Positions 1 to 8,643 of a DNA stretch of 64,000 bases are shown here, piece by piece. The notes under the pieces are model-generated. The model had not been told where the DNA came from, did not search any database, and worked only from the letters and a program-made list of their open reading frames with translations. Each line of letters opens with the position of its first letter. Position 1 is the stretch's first letter. A program made the translations under genes and the position numbers. The stretch is from Methylophilales bacterium (lineage in GTDB: Bacteria; Pseudomonadota; Gammaproteobacteria; Burkholderiales; Methylophilaceae), in contig CP081940.1 in assembly GCA_019823025.1 (NCBI GenBank), positions 992,001 through 1,056,000 of the forward strand, read 5' to 3'.

Positions 1-657
1 TTATCCTTTATTTCATTAATCTGGGGTGCAAGTCTCCCTGTTCAAGCTGTCATGCTTATCTTAATAATTGCATCTATGGCATCTTGGAAAATTATTTATC
101 TTAAGATTAAAACGCTAAAAATGGCAGAGCAAAACACGGATGATTTTGAGAAAATTTTTTGGTCAGGAGGTAGCTTAAGTAACCTTTACGAGTCAGTTAG
201 TGTCAAACCACCGAAAGATATACTTGGGTTACCTGTCATATTTAAAGCCGGTTATAAAGAGTATATGTCAAATAAAAATACAGGTGCGCTTGATAAAAAG
301 AGCGTAGAGAGTGTCAGGAGAGCAATGAGTGCGACATATAACAGAGAGGTAGATACACTAGATAGACATTTACCCTTTTTGGCATCTGTTGGATCAGTCA
401 GCCCCTATATAGGTCTTTTTGGAACAGTGTGGGGAATTATGAATGCATTTATTGGGCTAGCAAATGTTGCACAAGCCTCTTTAGCCCAAGTCGCCCCAGG
501 GATTGCAGAAGCATTAATTGCTACAGCAATTGGATTATTTGCAGCAATACCAGCAGTCATCGCATACAACAAGTTTGCCTCTAAAGTAGATAGAATTTCA
601 ATTAGGTATGAAAGTTTTATGGAGGAATTTATCAACATCATGGATCGTAAAGGATAG
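1..657 (+). CDS. tolQ: Tol-Pal system proton channel subunit TolQ (5' partial)
   Basis: Inner-membrane MotA/TolQ/ExbB-family protein that, with TolR, uses the proton motive force to energise TolA during envelope constriction. The frame is open to base 1, and the residues before the first ATG at 52 (SLIWGASLPVQAVML) match the usual TolQ N-terminus, so the true start lies left of the window. A central hydrophobic block with the family-typical YIGLFGTVWGIM stretch, followed by an Ala-rich membrane segment (IAEALIATAIGLFAAIPAV), identifies the family. TolR follows after 4 bases, as in other tol operons. Confidence 0.95.
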   Translation, partial: LSFISLIWGASLPVQAVMLILIIASMASWKIIYLKIKTLKMAEQNTDDFEKIFWSGGSLSNLYESVSVKPPKDILGLPVIFKAGYKEYMSNKNTGALDKKSVESVRRAMSATYNREVDTLDRHLPFLASVGSVSPYIGLFGTVWGIMNAFIGLANVAQASLAQVAPGIAEALIATAIGLFAAIPAVIAYNKFASKVDRISIRYESFMEEFINIMDRKG

Positions 658-661
658 TTTC

Positions 662-1045
662 ATGAGAAAAAGAAGGATGATGGATCAAATCAATGTGGTG
701 CCATACATTGATGTAATGTTGGTTTTATTAGTTATTTTTATGGTCACAGCACCTATGACGAATCCAGGTGTTGTTGAACTCCCAAAAGTGGGACAGTCTT
801 TGAAGCAAAAAAGTAATCCAATTCTAATATCCATTAAAAAAAATTCAAAAATTGAAGTCAATGGCAAGTTATACAAAAAAGATTCATTATTAGTTCTGTT
901 GAAACAAAAATTAGAGAAAGATCCAGCTCAATCTATTGTTATTGCTGCAGATGAGAAAGTTAAATATGGCGCAGTAATTTCACTAATGGACTTATTAAAG
1001 CAAAATGAATTTAACAAAGTAGGTTTACTACTTAAACCTGAATAA
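662..1045 (+). CDS. tolR: Tol-Pal system protein TolR
   Basis: ExbD/TolR family subunit of the TolQR proton channel, 127 aa: a short cytoplasmic N-terminus, one membrane helix and a periplasmic domain. The motif NVVPYIDVMLVLLVIFMV contains the conserved membrane Asp. I chose the ATG at 662, preceded by AAAGGA at 649-654, over the upstream in-frame ATG at 608, which would add 18 residues inside tolQ that do not look like TolR. A later ATG at 677 is also possible. Confidence 0.93.
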   Translation: MRKRRMMDQINVVPYIDVMLVLLVIFMVTAPMTNPGVVELPKVGQSLKQKSNPILISIKKNSKIEVNGKLYKKDSLLVLLKQKLEKDPAQSIVIAADEKVKYGAVISLMDLLKQNEFNKVGLLLKPE

Positions 1046-1049
1046 TTAA

Positions 1050-1919
1050 ATGAAATTTTTAAAGCTGGAAAATAATGATGAATTGCAGGCTAATTTATTT
1101 TCATTCACAATTCACCTAGCACTTTTGTTAGTTATGATTTTTTCTGTCGGATGGCAAACAAAAACACCATACTATGGCGAGGTAGAGCTCTGGGATAGTG
1201 TTCCGGTGCAAAAAAAAATAAACAAAACTCAAGCAACCCCTAAGAAAAAAATTAAACAAAAACAAAATACTAAAGCGCAGAAATCTGCTGAAGCAAAAGC
1301 AAAAGCAAAAGCAAAGGCTCAAAAGGAAGCAGATATTAAATTAAAGAAAAAGAAAGCTGCTGAAAAAAAAGCTGCTGAAAAAAAAGCAAAAAAATTAAAA
1401 AAACAAAAGGCAATTAAAGAGCTTAAAAAAAAGGTATTAAAACAAGAAAAAATAGACAAATTAAAAAAAGAAATGCTTGAAAAGGAAAAAGTGGAACGCT
1501 TGCAGCAACAGATCATTGAACAACAAAAGATAGAAAAGATGCAGGCTGAATTAAGAGAAAGTGAACTAAAGCAACAAAAAAAACCTGCTCTTGAAGGTGA
1601 AAATGAAGTCAAGGGAGGAGTAAATACTGGTGAATTGAATAAATATAAACTTCTTATTCAGCAAAAAATTCAACAAAATGTAAATCAACAACTATGTGGA
1701 TTGGATTATATTACTTTAGAATTTAGAATAAGCTTAATGCCTACTGGTGAGTTACTTGGACAACCTAAAATGACTAAATCTAGTAAAATTAAAAGTTGTG
1801 ATGATGCTGTTGAAAGAGCAATAATTCAGTCACAACCACTTCCTCTTCCAAAAGATAGTGGTTTATTTAGCAAATTGAAAAATTTAGAGTTGAAATTTCA
1901 CCCAAACGGAGTCGAATAG
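1050..1919 (+). CDS. tolA: Cell envelope integrity protein TolA
   Basis: Links the TolQR motor to TolB/Pal across the periplasm, 289 aa. The order is an N-terminal membrane anchor (about residues 17-37), a long Lys/Ala/Glu/Gln-rich helical segment (about 55-185), and a C-terminal globular domain from about residue 195. That last domain has two cysteines (QLCGLD and IKSCDD) placed to form the disulphide typical of TolA domain III. The helical part is close to poly-A at DNA level, which explains Phe/Leu-rich shadow frames on the other strand. Confidence 0.93.
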   Translation: MKFLKLENNDELQANLFSFTIHLALLLVMIFSVGWQTKTPYYGEVELWDSVPVQKKINKTQATPKKKIKQKQNTKAQKSAEAKAKAKAKAQKEADIKLKKKKAAEKKAAEKKAKKLKKQKAIKELKKKVLKQEKIDKLKKEMLEKEKVERLQQQIIEQQKIEKMQAELRESELKQQKKPALEGENEVKGGVNTGELNKYKLLIQQKIQQNVNQQLCGLDYITLEFRISLMPTGELLGQPKMTKSSKIKSCDDAVERAIIQSQPLPLPKDSGLFSKLKNLELKFHPNGVE

Positions 1920-1923
1920 TTAA

Positions 1924-3213
1924 ATGAATAAGTTTTTACACATTATTTTTGTTGGATTTTTATTTTTTTCATCAAGCATTCTGCATGCACTTGAAGTAAT
2001 TGAAATTTTGGGCGGTAAGGCTAGCCAAATTCCAATTGCAGTAATGCCGTTCAAAAGTTTTGGGGCCCAAAAAGATATTGGCAAAATCAACTCAGTCATC
2101 AAAGGTGATTTAGGAAGATCAGGCTTATTTTATCCACTTGATACTCGTGGAGTAGCAGCATCCCCCAATAGCGATAAAGAGGTAAATTTTTCACAGTGGA
2201 AGAATCTAGAGGCACAGTTTTTAATCATCGGTAGGATTGATTCTGTTCAAAAAGATAAAGTTAAAGTTAGTTGGAGTCTTATTGATATTTATAAACAACA
2301 AACAATATTAAGTGGTGAGTATATTGGTAAAAGTAATCAAATTCGTGCCATTGGGCATAAGTTATCAGATAAAGTTTATGAAAGATTGACAGGTAGTAAG
2401 GGTGTTTTCCATACAAAAATTGCTTTTGTTGAAAAATATAATAATCAAAAATTTAAACTTAATATCGCTGATTATGATGGCTACAATATTACAACTTTAT
2501 TAGATTCAAAAATGCCAATTATTTCACCAAGGTGGTCTCCAGATGGAAAAAAGATTGCTTATGTTTCTTTTGAAAAAGAAAAGCCAGTTATCTATATTCA
2601 GGAAATTGCAACTGGTAAAAGAAAGCTGCTCGCGAACTTTAAAGGGAATAATAGTGCGCCTGCATGGTCACCTGATGGAAAAAGATTAGCTATTGTTTTG
2701 ACATACAGTACAAATTCACAAATTTACTTGATAAATACAGACGGTTCCGATGTAAAGAGACTAGTTCGATCAAGGTCAATTACTACTGAGCCATCATGGT
2801 CTCCAGATGGAAAAGAAATCTATTACACTTCAAATCAGGGGGGTGGACCTCAAATTTATAAGTTTAATCTTGAGACATCTGAAGTAAGTAGGGTGACTTT
2901 TGAAGGAAAGTATAATTTATATCCGAGTTTGTCTTATGATGGAAAACTACTTTTATACTTAACTCAGGATCAAGGTAAATTTAAAGTGGCTCTTCAAAAT
3001 CTACAATCTAACCAAGTTCTCAAGTTAACAAAAGGGCCATTGGATGAAGCGCCAGTTTTTGCTCCAAATGGACATATGGTATTATTTGTGTATAAAAACT
3101 ATGGAAAAACCACAAAAATTGGTACAGTATCAATTAATGGTTTAAAAATAGATCCTTTGCCACTAGGCAGCAGACAGGTCCAAGAACCTGCTTGGGGACC
3201 AATTAAAAATTAA
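1924..3213 (+). CDS. tolB: Tol-Pal system beta-propeller protein TolB
   Basis: Periplasmic protein of 429 aa that binds Pal and TolA. A signal peptide (about residues 1-22, ending SSSILHA) precedes an N-terminal alpha/beta domain. A C-terminal beta-propeller follows, with repeated SPDGK motifs (PRWSPDGKKIAY, PAWSPDGKRLAI, PSWSPDGKEIYY) typical of WD40-like TolB repeats. The length matches the usual 430 aa. It starts 4 bases after tolA. Confidence 0.96.
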   Translation: MNKFLHIIFVGFLFFSSSILHALEVIEILGGKASQIPIAVMPFKSFGAQKDIGKINSVIKGDLGRSGLFYPLDTRGVAASPNSDKEVNFSQWKNLEAQFLIIGRIDSVQKDKVKVSWSLIDIYKQQTILSGEYIGKSNQIRAIGHKLSDKVYERLTGSKGVFHTKIAFVEKYNNQKFKLNIADYDGYNITTLLDSKMPIISPRWSPDGKKIAYVSFEKEKPVIYIQEIATGKRKLLANFKGNNSAPAWSPDGKRLAIVLTYSTNSQIYLINTDGSDVKRLVRSRSITTEPSWSPDGKEIYYTSNQGGGPQIYKFNLETSEVSRVTFEGKYNLYPSLSYDGKLLLYLTQDQGKFKVALQNLQSNQVLKLTKGPLDEAPVFAPNGHMVLFVYKNYGKTTKIGTVSINGLKIDPLPLGSRQVQEPAWGPIKN

Positions 3214-3238
3214 AAACTATAAATAAGGGGAAAAAAAG

Positions 3239-3772
3239 GTGAAAAAATCAATATTATTAACAGCATTTTTAGGTGTTTTAGTTGCTGGCTGTAGCTCGAC
3301 AGAGCTTCAAGAGTCGCAACCTCTAAACCCGCCACAACCAGAATTACAGTCAATGCAAGCTGACGATAATCAAGGAACAGCATATACATCACCCGATCTT
3401 AATCTGCTTGAATTAAGAGGAAATCCACTTTTAGCAAAAGATAAAAGAGGAATTTACTTTGACTTTAATAAGTACGTAGTTAAGCAAGAGTATATGGAAG
3501 TTATTCAAGCACATGCTAAATACTTAAATGAGACACCAGCAGCTAATATGAAAATCCAAGGGAATACAGATTACCGTGGCTCTCATGAATATAATTTGTC
3601 TTTAGGACAAAAAAGAGCAGTTGCTGTGAAAGAAGCACTTAATTCATTTGGAGTTGATGATTCACAAATCGAAACAGTTAGTTATGGTAAAGAATATGCT
3701 AACTTGGATTGTGTTGAACAAAATTCATGTGGAGAAGATAGACGCGCAGACATTGTCTACACAGTAGAGTAA
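3239..3772 (+). CDS. pal: Peptidoglycan-associated lipoprotein Pal
   Basis: Outer-membrane lipoprotein with an OmpA-like peptidoglycan-binding domain, 177 aa. It starts at GTG (3239), closely preceded by a purine-rich AAGGGGAAAAAAAG. The signal peptide ends in the lipobox LVAGC, with lipidated Cys18. The C-terminal domain has IYFDFNKYVV and the NTDYRGSHEYNLSLGQKRA segment, characteristic of OmpA/Pal peptidoglycan recognition. Position after tolB is canonical. Confidence 0.96.
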   Translation: MKKSILLTAFLGVLVAGCSSTELQESQPLNPPQPELQSMQADDNQGTAYTSPDLNLLELRGNPLLAKDKRGIYFDFNKYVVKQEYMEVIQAHAKYLNETPAANMKIQGNTDYRGSHEYNLSLGQKRAVAVKEALNSFGVDDSQIETVSYGKEYANLDCVEQNSCGEDRRADIVYTVE

Positions 3773-3781
3773 AAATACTGA

Positions 3782-4678
3782 ATGAAACGCTATATATGGG
3801 TTGGTCTTTTATTGCTCTCAAATTCTGTTTATGCATTATTTGAGGATGAGGGAGCAAGAAAAAAATTAAATGAAATACAGGACCAACTCAATGCGCTGCA
3901 AAGCTCAATTGAGTTCGAAATAAAAGAAAAATTTACTAACTTCGAGAAAAGTAACAAGGTAGATCCGAAGTTAATTAATAGCCTTTCCGAAAGAATAAAT
4001 ACCCTTTTTGATGACCTTGCTAAGTTAAGAGGTGAAGTTGAAGTCTTAACTTATTCATTACAAACATCAGAAGAACGCCAAAAAGTTTTATATAAAGAAT
4101 TAAATGAGCGTCTACAAAAAATTGAAGATAGTGCGCTGAAAATAGGAAATAATGTAAACTCAGTGGGATCTATATCAACGACCGAACCCTTAACTCAAAA
4201 TAACCTTATCATTCAAGAAGAAGAAGTGCTTCCTGAAATCGCTCCTGAACCAATTCCGCAGGCAGCTGATCTCCCACCACTAGTAGATAAAAATATAGAA
4301 TATCAGGAATTTGAAGATGCTAAAAAGCTTATAACAGCTACCAAATACAAAGAAGCCTTTGATGCGCTTGATAAATTTGTTATTAACTATCCTAGTTCAG
4401 AATTATTACCTGAGGCTAAGTATAATTTAGGATATACACAATTTGCATTAAGAAACTATAAAGCAGCAATCAATACATTTAATAAAATAGTTTTGGAGTA
4501 CCCTGATAATCCAATAGCACCCAACAGTCTATACCAAGTATCAAATTCTCAAATCCAATTAACAAGAATAACAAAAGCAAAACAAACTCTCAGAACTTTG
4601 ATAAAAAAATATCCAAATGCTGATATTATTCCGAGTGCAAAAAAGAGACTAAAGGATTTAGAATCAATTAAATTATAA
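3782..4678 (+). CDS. cpoB: Cell division coordinator CpoB (YbgF)
   Basis: Periplasmic Tol-associated protein of 298 aa, last gene of the tol-pal operon. A signal peptide (about 1-18) is followed by an N-terminal coiled coil (about 25-120), a Pro/Glu-rich linker, and a C-terminal TPR region (repeats such as YKEAFDALDKFVINYPSS, YKAAINTFNKIVLEYPDN and TKAKQTLRTLIKKYPNA). In E. coli CpoB links peptidoglycan synthesis to Tol-driven outer-membrane constriction; the same role here is by family and position. Confidence 0.9.
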   Translation: MKRYIWVGLLLLSNSVYALFEDEGARKKLNEIQDQLNALQSSIEFEIKEKFTNFEKSNKVDPKLINSLSERINTLFDDLAKLRGEVEVLTYSLQTSEERQKVLYKELNERLQKIEDSALKIGNNVNSVGSISTTEPLTQNNLIIQEEEVLPEIAPEPIPQAADLPPLVDKNIEYQEFEDAKKLITATKYKEAFDALDKFVINYPSSELLPEAKYNLGYTQFALRNYKAAINTFNKIVLEYPDNPIAPNSLYQVSNSQIQLTRITKAKQTLRTLIKKYPNADIIPSAKKRLKDLESIKL

Positions 4679-4697
4679 ATTCCGGGTTTTTAATCAA

Positions 4698-5339
4698 GTG
4701 ACCTCTCTTAAAATAAACGAAATTTTCTTTTCACTTCAGGGCGAAAGCTCCCGCATAGGTTTTCCCACTATATTTATTCGTTTAACTGGGTGTCCAATGA
4801 GGTGTAAATATTGTGATACTGCTTATGCTTTCCATGGTGGAAAAAATATGTCACTCGATGAAATACTTAAAGATGTTTCTCAATATAAAACTAAATATGT
4901 AACAGTGACGGGCGGTGAGCCTCTTGCTCAAAAGCCTTGTTGGGAACTTTTAAAAAAACTTTGTGATAATGAATATCTGGTTTCACTTGAGACTGGAGGT
5001 GCTTTAAGTATTGAAGGTATTGATGAAAGGACAAAAGTTATTCTTGATATCAAAACGCCAGATTCTGGCGAGCACTTAAAAAACGATAGAAAAAATCTTG
5101 CTTTAATTAATAATAAGGATGAAATAAAATTCGTTCTTTCAAGTAGAGAAGACTATGAATGGGCAAAAACATTTATTAAAGAAGAAAATTTAATTGATAA
5201 AGCACCAATAATTTTTTCACCTGCGTACGAAAATTTATCTTATGGGAATCTTTCAGAGTGGATTCTAGAGGATAATCTAACTGTTAGATTTCAGGTGCAA
5301 CTACATAAAATAATTTGGGGAGAAAAAAAAGGTGTCTAA
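4698..5339 (+). CDS. queE: 7-carboxy-7-deazaguanine synthase QueE
   Basis: Radical SAM enzyme converting 6-carboxytetrahydropterin to 7-carboxy-7-deazaguanine in queuosine precursor synthesis, 213 aa. The N-terminal FFSLQGESSRIGFPTIFIRL and the cluster motif CPMRCKYC (CxxxCxxC) identify it; VTGGEPL is the radical SAM GGE motif. It starts at GTG (4698). It overlaps queC by 8 bases, indicating coupled translation. Confidence 0.95.
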   Translation: MTSLKINEIFFSLQGESSRIGFPTIFIRLTGCPMRCKYCDTAYAFHGGKNMSLDEILKDVSQYKTKYVTVTGGEPLAQKPCWELLKKLCDNEYLVSLETGGALSIEGIDERTKVILDIKTPDSGEHLKNDRKNLALINNKDEIKFVLSSREDYEWAKTFIKEENLIDKAPIIFSPAYENLSYGNLSEWILEDNLTVRFQVQLHKIIWGEKKGV

Positions 5340-6003
5340 GAAAGCTATAATACTGCTATCTGGAGGCCTAGATTCAGCAACAACTTTAGCAATCGCGAAA
5401 GAAAATAATTATGAGTGTTATGCGTTAAGTGTAAATTATCATCAACGTCATAACTATGAATTAATAGCGGCAAAAAAAATTGCAAAATATTTTTCAGTTA
5501 AAGATCTAAAAGAGGTTGAAATTGATTTAAGTTGGTTAAATAATTCGGCATTAACGAATAATTCTCTTAGTATCCCTGAAAATTTATCCACCGGTATACC
5601 TATTACCTATGTACCTGCAAGAAATACTATTATGATGTCACTTGCAATGGCATGGGCAGAGTCAATAGACTGTACGAATATATTTATTGGTGTGAATGCT
5701 GTAGATTACTCAGGATATCCTGACTGTAGAGAAGAATACATCAGTAGTTTTCAGAAAATGGCGAATTTAGCAACAAAAAAAGCGGTAGAGGGAGATTTAG
5801 TAAAAATACATACTCCATTAATTAAGCTTTCAAAAAAAGAAATTATTCTTAAAGGAATTGAGTTAGGTGTTGATTATTCTCTTACAATTTCATGCTATCA
5901 GGTGAGTTCTGAAGGTTTGGCATGTGGTAAATGTGATTCCTGTCGTTTGAGAAAGGCTGGATTTGAAAATGCAGGCCTTGCTGACCCAACGAAATATTTA
6001 TAA
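5332..6003 (+). CDS. queC: 7-cyano-7-deazaguanine synthase QueC
   Basis: ATP-dependent enzyme making preQ0 from 7-carboxy-7-deazaguanine and ammonia, 223 aa. The N-terminal LLSGGLDSATT is the PP-loop of the family. The C-terminal SCYQ...CGKCDSCRLRKAGF supplies the four zinc-binding cysteines. It starts at GTG (5332), within the end of queE. Neither queD nor queF is nearby. Confidence 0.96.
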   Translation: MSKKAIILLSGGLDSATTLAIAKENNYECYALSVNYHQRHNYELIAAKKIAKYFSVKDLKEVEIDLSWLNNSALTNNSLSIPENLSTGIPITYVPARNTIMMSLAMAWAESIDCTNIFIGVNAVDYSGYPDCREEYISSFQKMANLATKKAVEGDLVKIHTPLIKLSKKEIILKGIELGVDYSLTISCYQVSSEGLACGKCDSCRLRKAGFENAGLADPTKYL

Positions 6004-6020
6004 AAAATCAATAATTTAAT

Positions 6021-6050
6021 TTGCCAAATGTAGCTAAAATAGCGTAAAAT
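6021..6050 (+). promoter_or_regulatory. Predicted sigma-70 promoter of the rpsP operon
   Basis: TTGCCA at 6021-6026 and TAAAAT at 6045-6050 are separated by 18 bases and lie about 43 bases upstream of rpsP in an 89-base intergenic gap. This is a motif reading only. Confidence 0.5.
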
Positions 6051-6092
6051 TTCCGCCTTTCTGTAAATAAATTAAATAAAGAGATTTCGATT

Positions 6093-6698
6093 ATGGTAGT
6101 TATTAGACTTTCAAGAGGTGGATCTAAAAAAAGACCTTACTTTAATGTTGTAGTTGCTGAGTCAAGCAAAAAAAGAGATGGAAGATTTATTGAGCGCGTA
6201 GGTTTTTATAATCCTAGTGCAAGAGAAGGGTCTGAAACGCTTAGGTTAGAGTCTGAAAGAATTGAATATTGGCAATCAAACGGTGCGCAACTTTCTGAGA
6301 CTGTTAATAGAATAGTAAAGCTAAATGCAAAAGGCCCTGATGGACTTGTTGCCATGAAAAAGAAAGACGAAGCTAAAGTACAGGCAAGAAAAAATAAAAA
6401 AGCCGCTGACAAAGCAGCTAAAGTAGAAGAGGCAGTTTCGGTTGAGGAAGAGGCTCCAAAAGAAGAGGCTCCAAAAGAAGAAGCCGCAGCTCCTAAGGAA
6501 GAGGCTCCAAAAGAAGAGGCTCCAAAAGAAGAAGCCGCAGCTCCTAAGGAAGAGGCTCCAAAAGAAGAGGCTCCAAAAGAAGAAGCCGCAGCTCCTAAGG
6601 AAGAGGCTCCAAAAGAAGAGGCTCCAAAAGAAGAGGCTCCAAAAGAAGAAGCCGCAGCTCCTAAGGAAGAGGCTCCAAAAGAGACTGATGATAAATAA
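6093..6698 (+). CDS. rpsP: 30S ribosomal protein S16 with long repetitive C-terminal tail
   Basis: The N-terminal part (about residues 1-85; [33 protein letters not shown]) is a normal S16, a protein of usually 80-90 aa. Here the chain is 201 aa. Lys/Ala-rich sequence follows the core, and then a tail built from EAPKE and EAAAPKE units, ending ETDDK. The tail is encoded by perfect tandem DNA repeats at 6450-6683. The tail's function is unknown to me; being acidic and Pro/Ala-rich it is probably disordered. First gene of rpsP-rimM-trmD-rplS. Confidence 0.97.
   Translation: MVVIRLSRGGSKKRPYFNVVVAESSKKRDGRFIERVGFYNPSAREGSETLRLESERIEYWQSNGAQLSETVNRIVKLNAKGPDGLVAMKKKDEAKVQARKNKKAADKAAKVEEAVSVEEEAPKEEAPKEEAAAPKEEAPKEEAPKEEAAAPKEEAPKEEAPKEEAAAPKEEAPKEEAPKEEAPKEEAAAPKEEAPKETDDK
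6450..6683 (+). repeat. Tandem 51-bp repeat array inside rpsP
   Basis: Three identical 51-bp units (6450-6500, 6501-6551, 6552-6602) are followed by a 66-bp variant (6603-6668) that has one extra 15-bp sub-unit, and then by a partial unit. Each unit contains two copies of GAGGCTCCAAAAGAA plus a 21-bp segment encoding EAAAPKE. All lengths are multiples of three, so copy changes keep the frame. Confidence 0.97.
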
Positions 6699-6720
6699 TT
6701 AAATTGATGTAATCTTTTTT

Positions 6721-7224
6721 ATGAAAGAAGATTATTTAGTAATGGGGCAGCTAGTTGGACCCTTTGGAATAAAAGGTTGGATTAAAGTAAAAGTTTTTAC
6801 AGAATTAGTTGAAACATTAGAAAATTATAAACAATGGTTTATATCATCTGATGAGAAAAATTGGTCTAGTTTATCTGTTGAAAGCATAAAAATTAGTCAA
6901 AATAGAATGATGGTAAAGTTTGAAAGTATTGATGATAGAACAATAGCAGACGTATATAGAAATTATTGGGTAGGCGTCTTAAAAAAGTCTCTACCAAAGT
7001 TAACTGATAATAAATTCTATTGGGATGATTTAATTGGTTGCGAAGTCCATAATACTGATGGATTGTTATTTGGTAAATTAACAGGATTTATAGAAACAGG
7101 CGCAAATGATGTTCTTGTTGTTGAGGGAGAAAAAAAAAGATTAATTCCCTACACAAAAATGACTGTTAAAAAAATAGATTTGAAGCAACAACATATAATT
7201 GTTGATTGGGATGAAAGCTTCTAA
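6721..7224 (+). CDS. rimM: Ribosome maturation factor RimM
   Basis: 16S rRNA-processing factor that binds S19 and helps assemble the 30S head, 167 aa. The N-terminal domain begins MGQLVGPFGIKGWIKV, and the C-terminal PRC-barrel-like domain has FYWDDLIGCEV and GANDVLVVEGEKKRLIPYT. It lies 22 bases after rpsP and overlaps trmD, the standard operon order. Confidence 0.95.
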   Translation: MKEDYLVMGQLVGPFGIKGWIKVKVFTELVETLENYKQWFISSDEKNWSSLSVESIKISQNRMMVKFESIDDRTIADVYRNYWVGVLKKSLPKLTDNKFYWDDLIGCEVHNTDGLLFGKLTGFIETGANDVLVVEGEKKRLIPYTKMTVKKIDLKQQHIIVDWDESF

Positions 7225-7981
7225 AATATTTTTGATAGATTTAGTAACGCTAATGCCTGAAATGTTCGGGGCATTAACAAAGTTTGGTGTTGTTGGCAGG
7301 GGGTTTAAAGAAAAATTTGTTGATATTAATTTTATAAATCCTAGAAATTTTGCAACAGATACCCATAAGACCGTAGATGATAGAGCTTATGGCGGTGGTC
7401 CAGGAATGGTAATGATGGCTGACCCTTTGATTGAATCAATTGAATCAGCAAGAGCTAGAGAAAAAAGTTTAGGTATAAAAAGGCGTAAGGTAATCCATTT
7501 AACACCTAAAGGCTCTAGATTAAAACATGAAAAAGTAAAAGAGCTATCGAATGAAGAAGGATTAATATTGATAGCTAGCAGATATGAAGGCGTAGATGAG
7601 CGTCTAAATAAATGGATTGATGAAGAGATTTCGATTGGAGATTTTGTTACAAGTGGGGGAGAATTTCCGGCAATGTTATTAATGGACGCATTGATTAGGC
7701 AAATCCCTGGGGTATTAAATGATATAGAGTCAGTAAATCAAGACTCCTTTGTAAATGGGTTGCTTGACCACCCGAGCTTTACAAGGCCCGAGTCAGTAAG
7801 AGGATTAAAGGTACCAGATATTTTATTGTCTGGTGATCATGAAAAAATTAGAATTTGGAGATTAAAAGAGTCACTTAAAGAAACAAAGTTAAAAAGACCC
7901 GATTTATTAATTAATAAATCACTTACAAAAGAAGAGTCTCGGCTGCTTAAAGAAATCGAACAAGAGCAGGAACAAGACTAA
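7211..7981 (+). CDS. trmD: tRNA (guanine-N1)-methyltransferase TrmD
   Basis: SPOUT methyltransferase making m1G37 in tRNA, 256 aa. Recognisable by LVTLMPEMF near the N-terminus, DDRAYGGGPGMVMM, the knot region IASRYEGVDERL with ISIGDFVTSGGEFPAM, and the LLDHPSFTRPE motif. I use ATG 7211 (MKASKIF); an in-frame ATG at 7199 would add MLIG. The start lies inside rimM with a 14-base overlap. Confidence 0.94.
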   Translation: MKASKIFLIDLVTLMPEMFGALTKFGVVGRGFKEKFVDINFINPRNFATDTHKTVDDRAYGGGPGMVMMADPLIESIESARAREKSLGIKRRKVIHLTPKGSRLKHEKVKELSNEEGLILIASRYEGVDERLNKWIDEEISIGDFVTSGGEFPAMLLMDALIRQIPGVLNDIESVNQDSFVNGLLDHPSFTRPESVRGLKVPDILLSGDHEKIRIWRLKESLKETKLKRPDLLINKSLTKEESRLLKEIEQEQEQD

Positions 7982-8003
7982 ATAATAAAAAGGAAAAAGG
8001 TTT

Positions 8004-8522
8004 ATGGTAGATATAATTAAAACACTTGAAAATGAAGAGATTGCCAAACTTGGAAAATCAATCCCAAAATTTGATGTAGGAGATACAGTAGCTGTTGGTG
8101 TTAAGGTGGTTGAAGGAAATCGCAAACGTATACAGATATTTGAAGGTGTTGTAATCGCACGTAGAAACAGAGGTCTAAATTCATCATTTATTGTTAGAAA
8201 GATTTCTTCTGGTGAAGGGATTGAAAGAACCTTTCAGCTTCACTCACCTTTGATTGATAATATTAAAGTTGTTAGAAGAGGTGATGTAAGAAGGGCAAAA
8301 TTATTTTATCTCAGAGATCGTTCAGGTAAATCTGCAAGAATTAGCGAACGTCTAAAGGCTCGCGAGAGTGATAATGAATTTGAAGCTATCCCTGAAGTAG
8401 ATCTTCCACAAGAAGATAAAGTCGAAACCGAAGCAAAAGTAGATGAAAGTGCTCCGTCAGAAGATAAAGTCGAAACCGAAGCAAAAGTAGATGAAAGTGC
8501 TCCGTCAGAAGATAAAGCATAG
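8004..8522 (+). CDS. rplS: 50S ribosomal protein L19 with repetitive C-terminal tail
   Basis: L19 lies at the 30S-50S interface. Residues about 1-115 are a normal L19 ([55 protein letters not shown]). The chain extends to 172 aa with an acidic tail from two identical 48-bp repeats (8412-8507) encoding [16 protein letters not shown]. With rpsP it is the second ribosomal protein of this operon with an expanded repeat tail. Confidence 0.97.
   Translation: MVDIIKTLENEEIAKLGKSIPKFDVGDTVAVGVKVVEGNRKRIQIFEGVVIARRNRGLNSSFIVRKISSGEGIERTFQLHSPLIDNIKVVRRGDVRRAKLFYLRDRSGKSARISERLKARESDNEFEAIPEVDLPQEDKVETEAKVDESAPSEDKVETEAKVDESAPSEDKA
8412..8517 (+). repeat. Tandem 48-bp repeat inside rplS
   Basis: Two identical 48-bp copies (8412-8459 and 8460-8507) are followed by the first 10 bases of a third (8508-8517), just before the stop codon. 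The identity at DNA level, including third positions, points to recent duplication or ongoing homogenisation. Confidence 0.97.
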
Positions 8523-8542
8523 ACATAAAAAAACTACTCTCT

Positions 8543-8570
8543 AAAAAAGCCCCTAAAGGGGCTTTTTTTT
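8543..8570 (+). terminator. Rho-independent terminator after rplS
   Basis: An AGCCCC/GGGGCT stem around a short TAAA loop centred at 8549-8562 is followed by eight T, 21 bases after the rplS stop. It ends the rpsP-rimM-trmD-rplS operon. Confidence 0.92.
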
Positions 8571-8643
8571 GTTCCGTAATCTAGTATTCTAATTAGATAA
8601 GTTTAAGAAAAATGGACGTTAAAGGATACAAGGAAGAAATTCA

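Noticed and set aside
1319..1612. Minus-strand Phe/Cys-rich open frame
   Set aside because: It is the antisense of the Lys/Ala-rich TolA helix; no start context or homology.
6450..6683. Regular repeats as a CRISPR array
   Set aside because: Units are contiguous with no variable spacers and are in frame with a ribosomal protein.
6442..6702. An 86-codon Lys/Arg/Leu-rich open frame overlapping rpsP
   Set aside because: It is the +1-frame shadow of the rpsP tandem repeat; absence of stops follows from the repeat unit itself, and the S16 frame is the conserved one.
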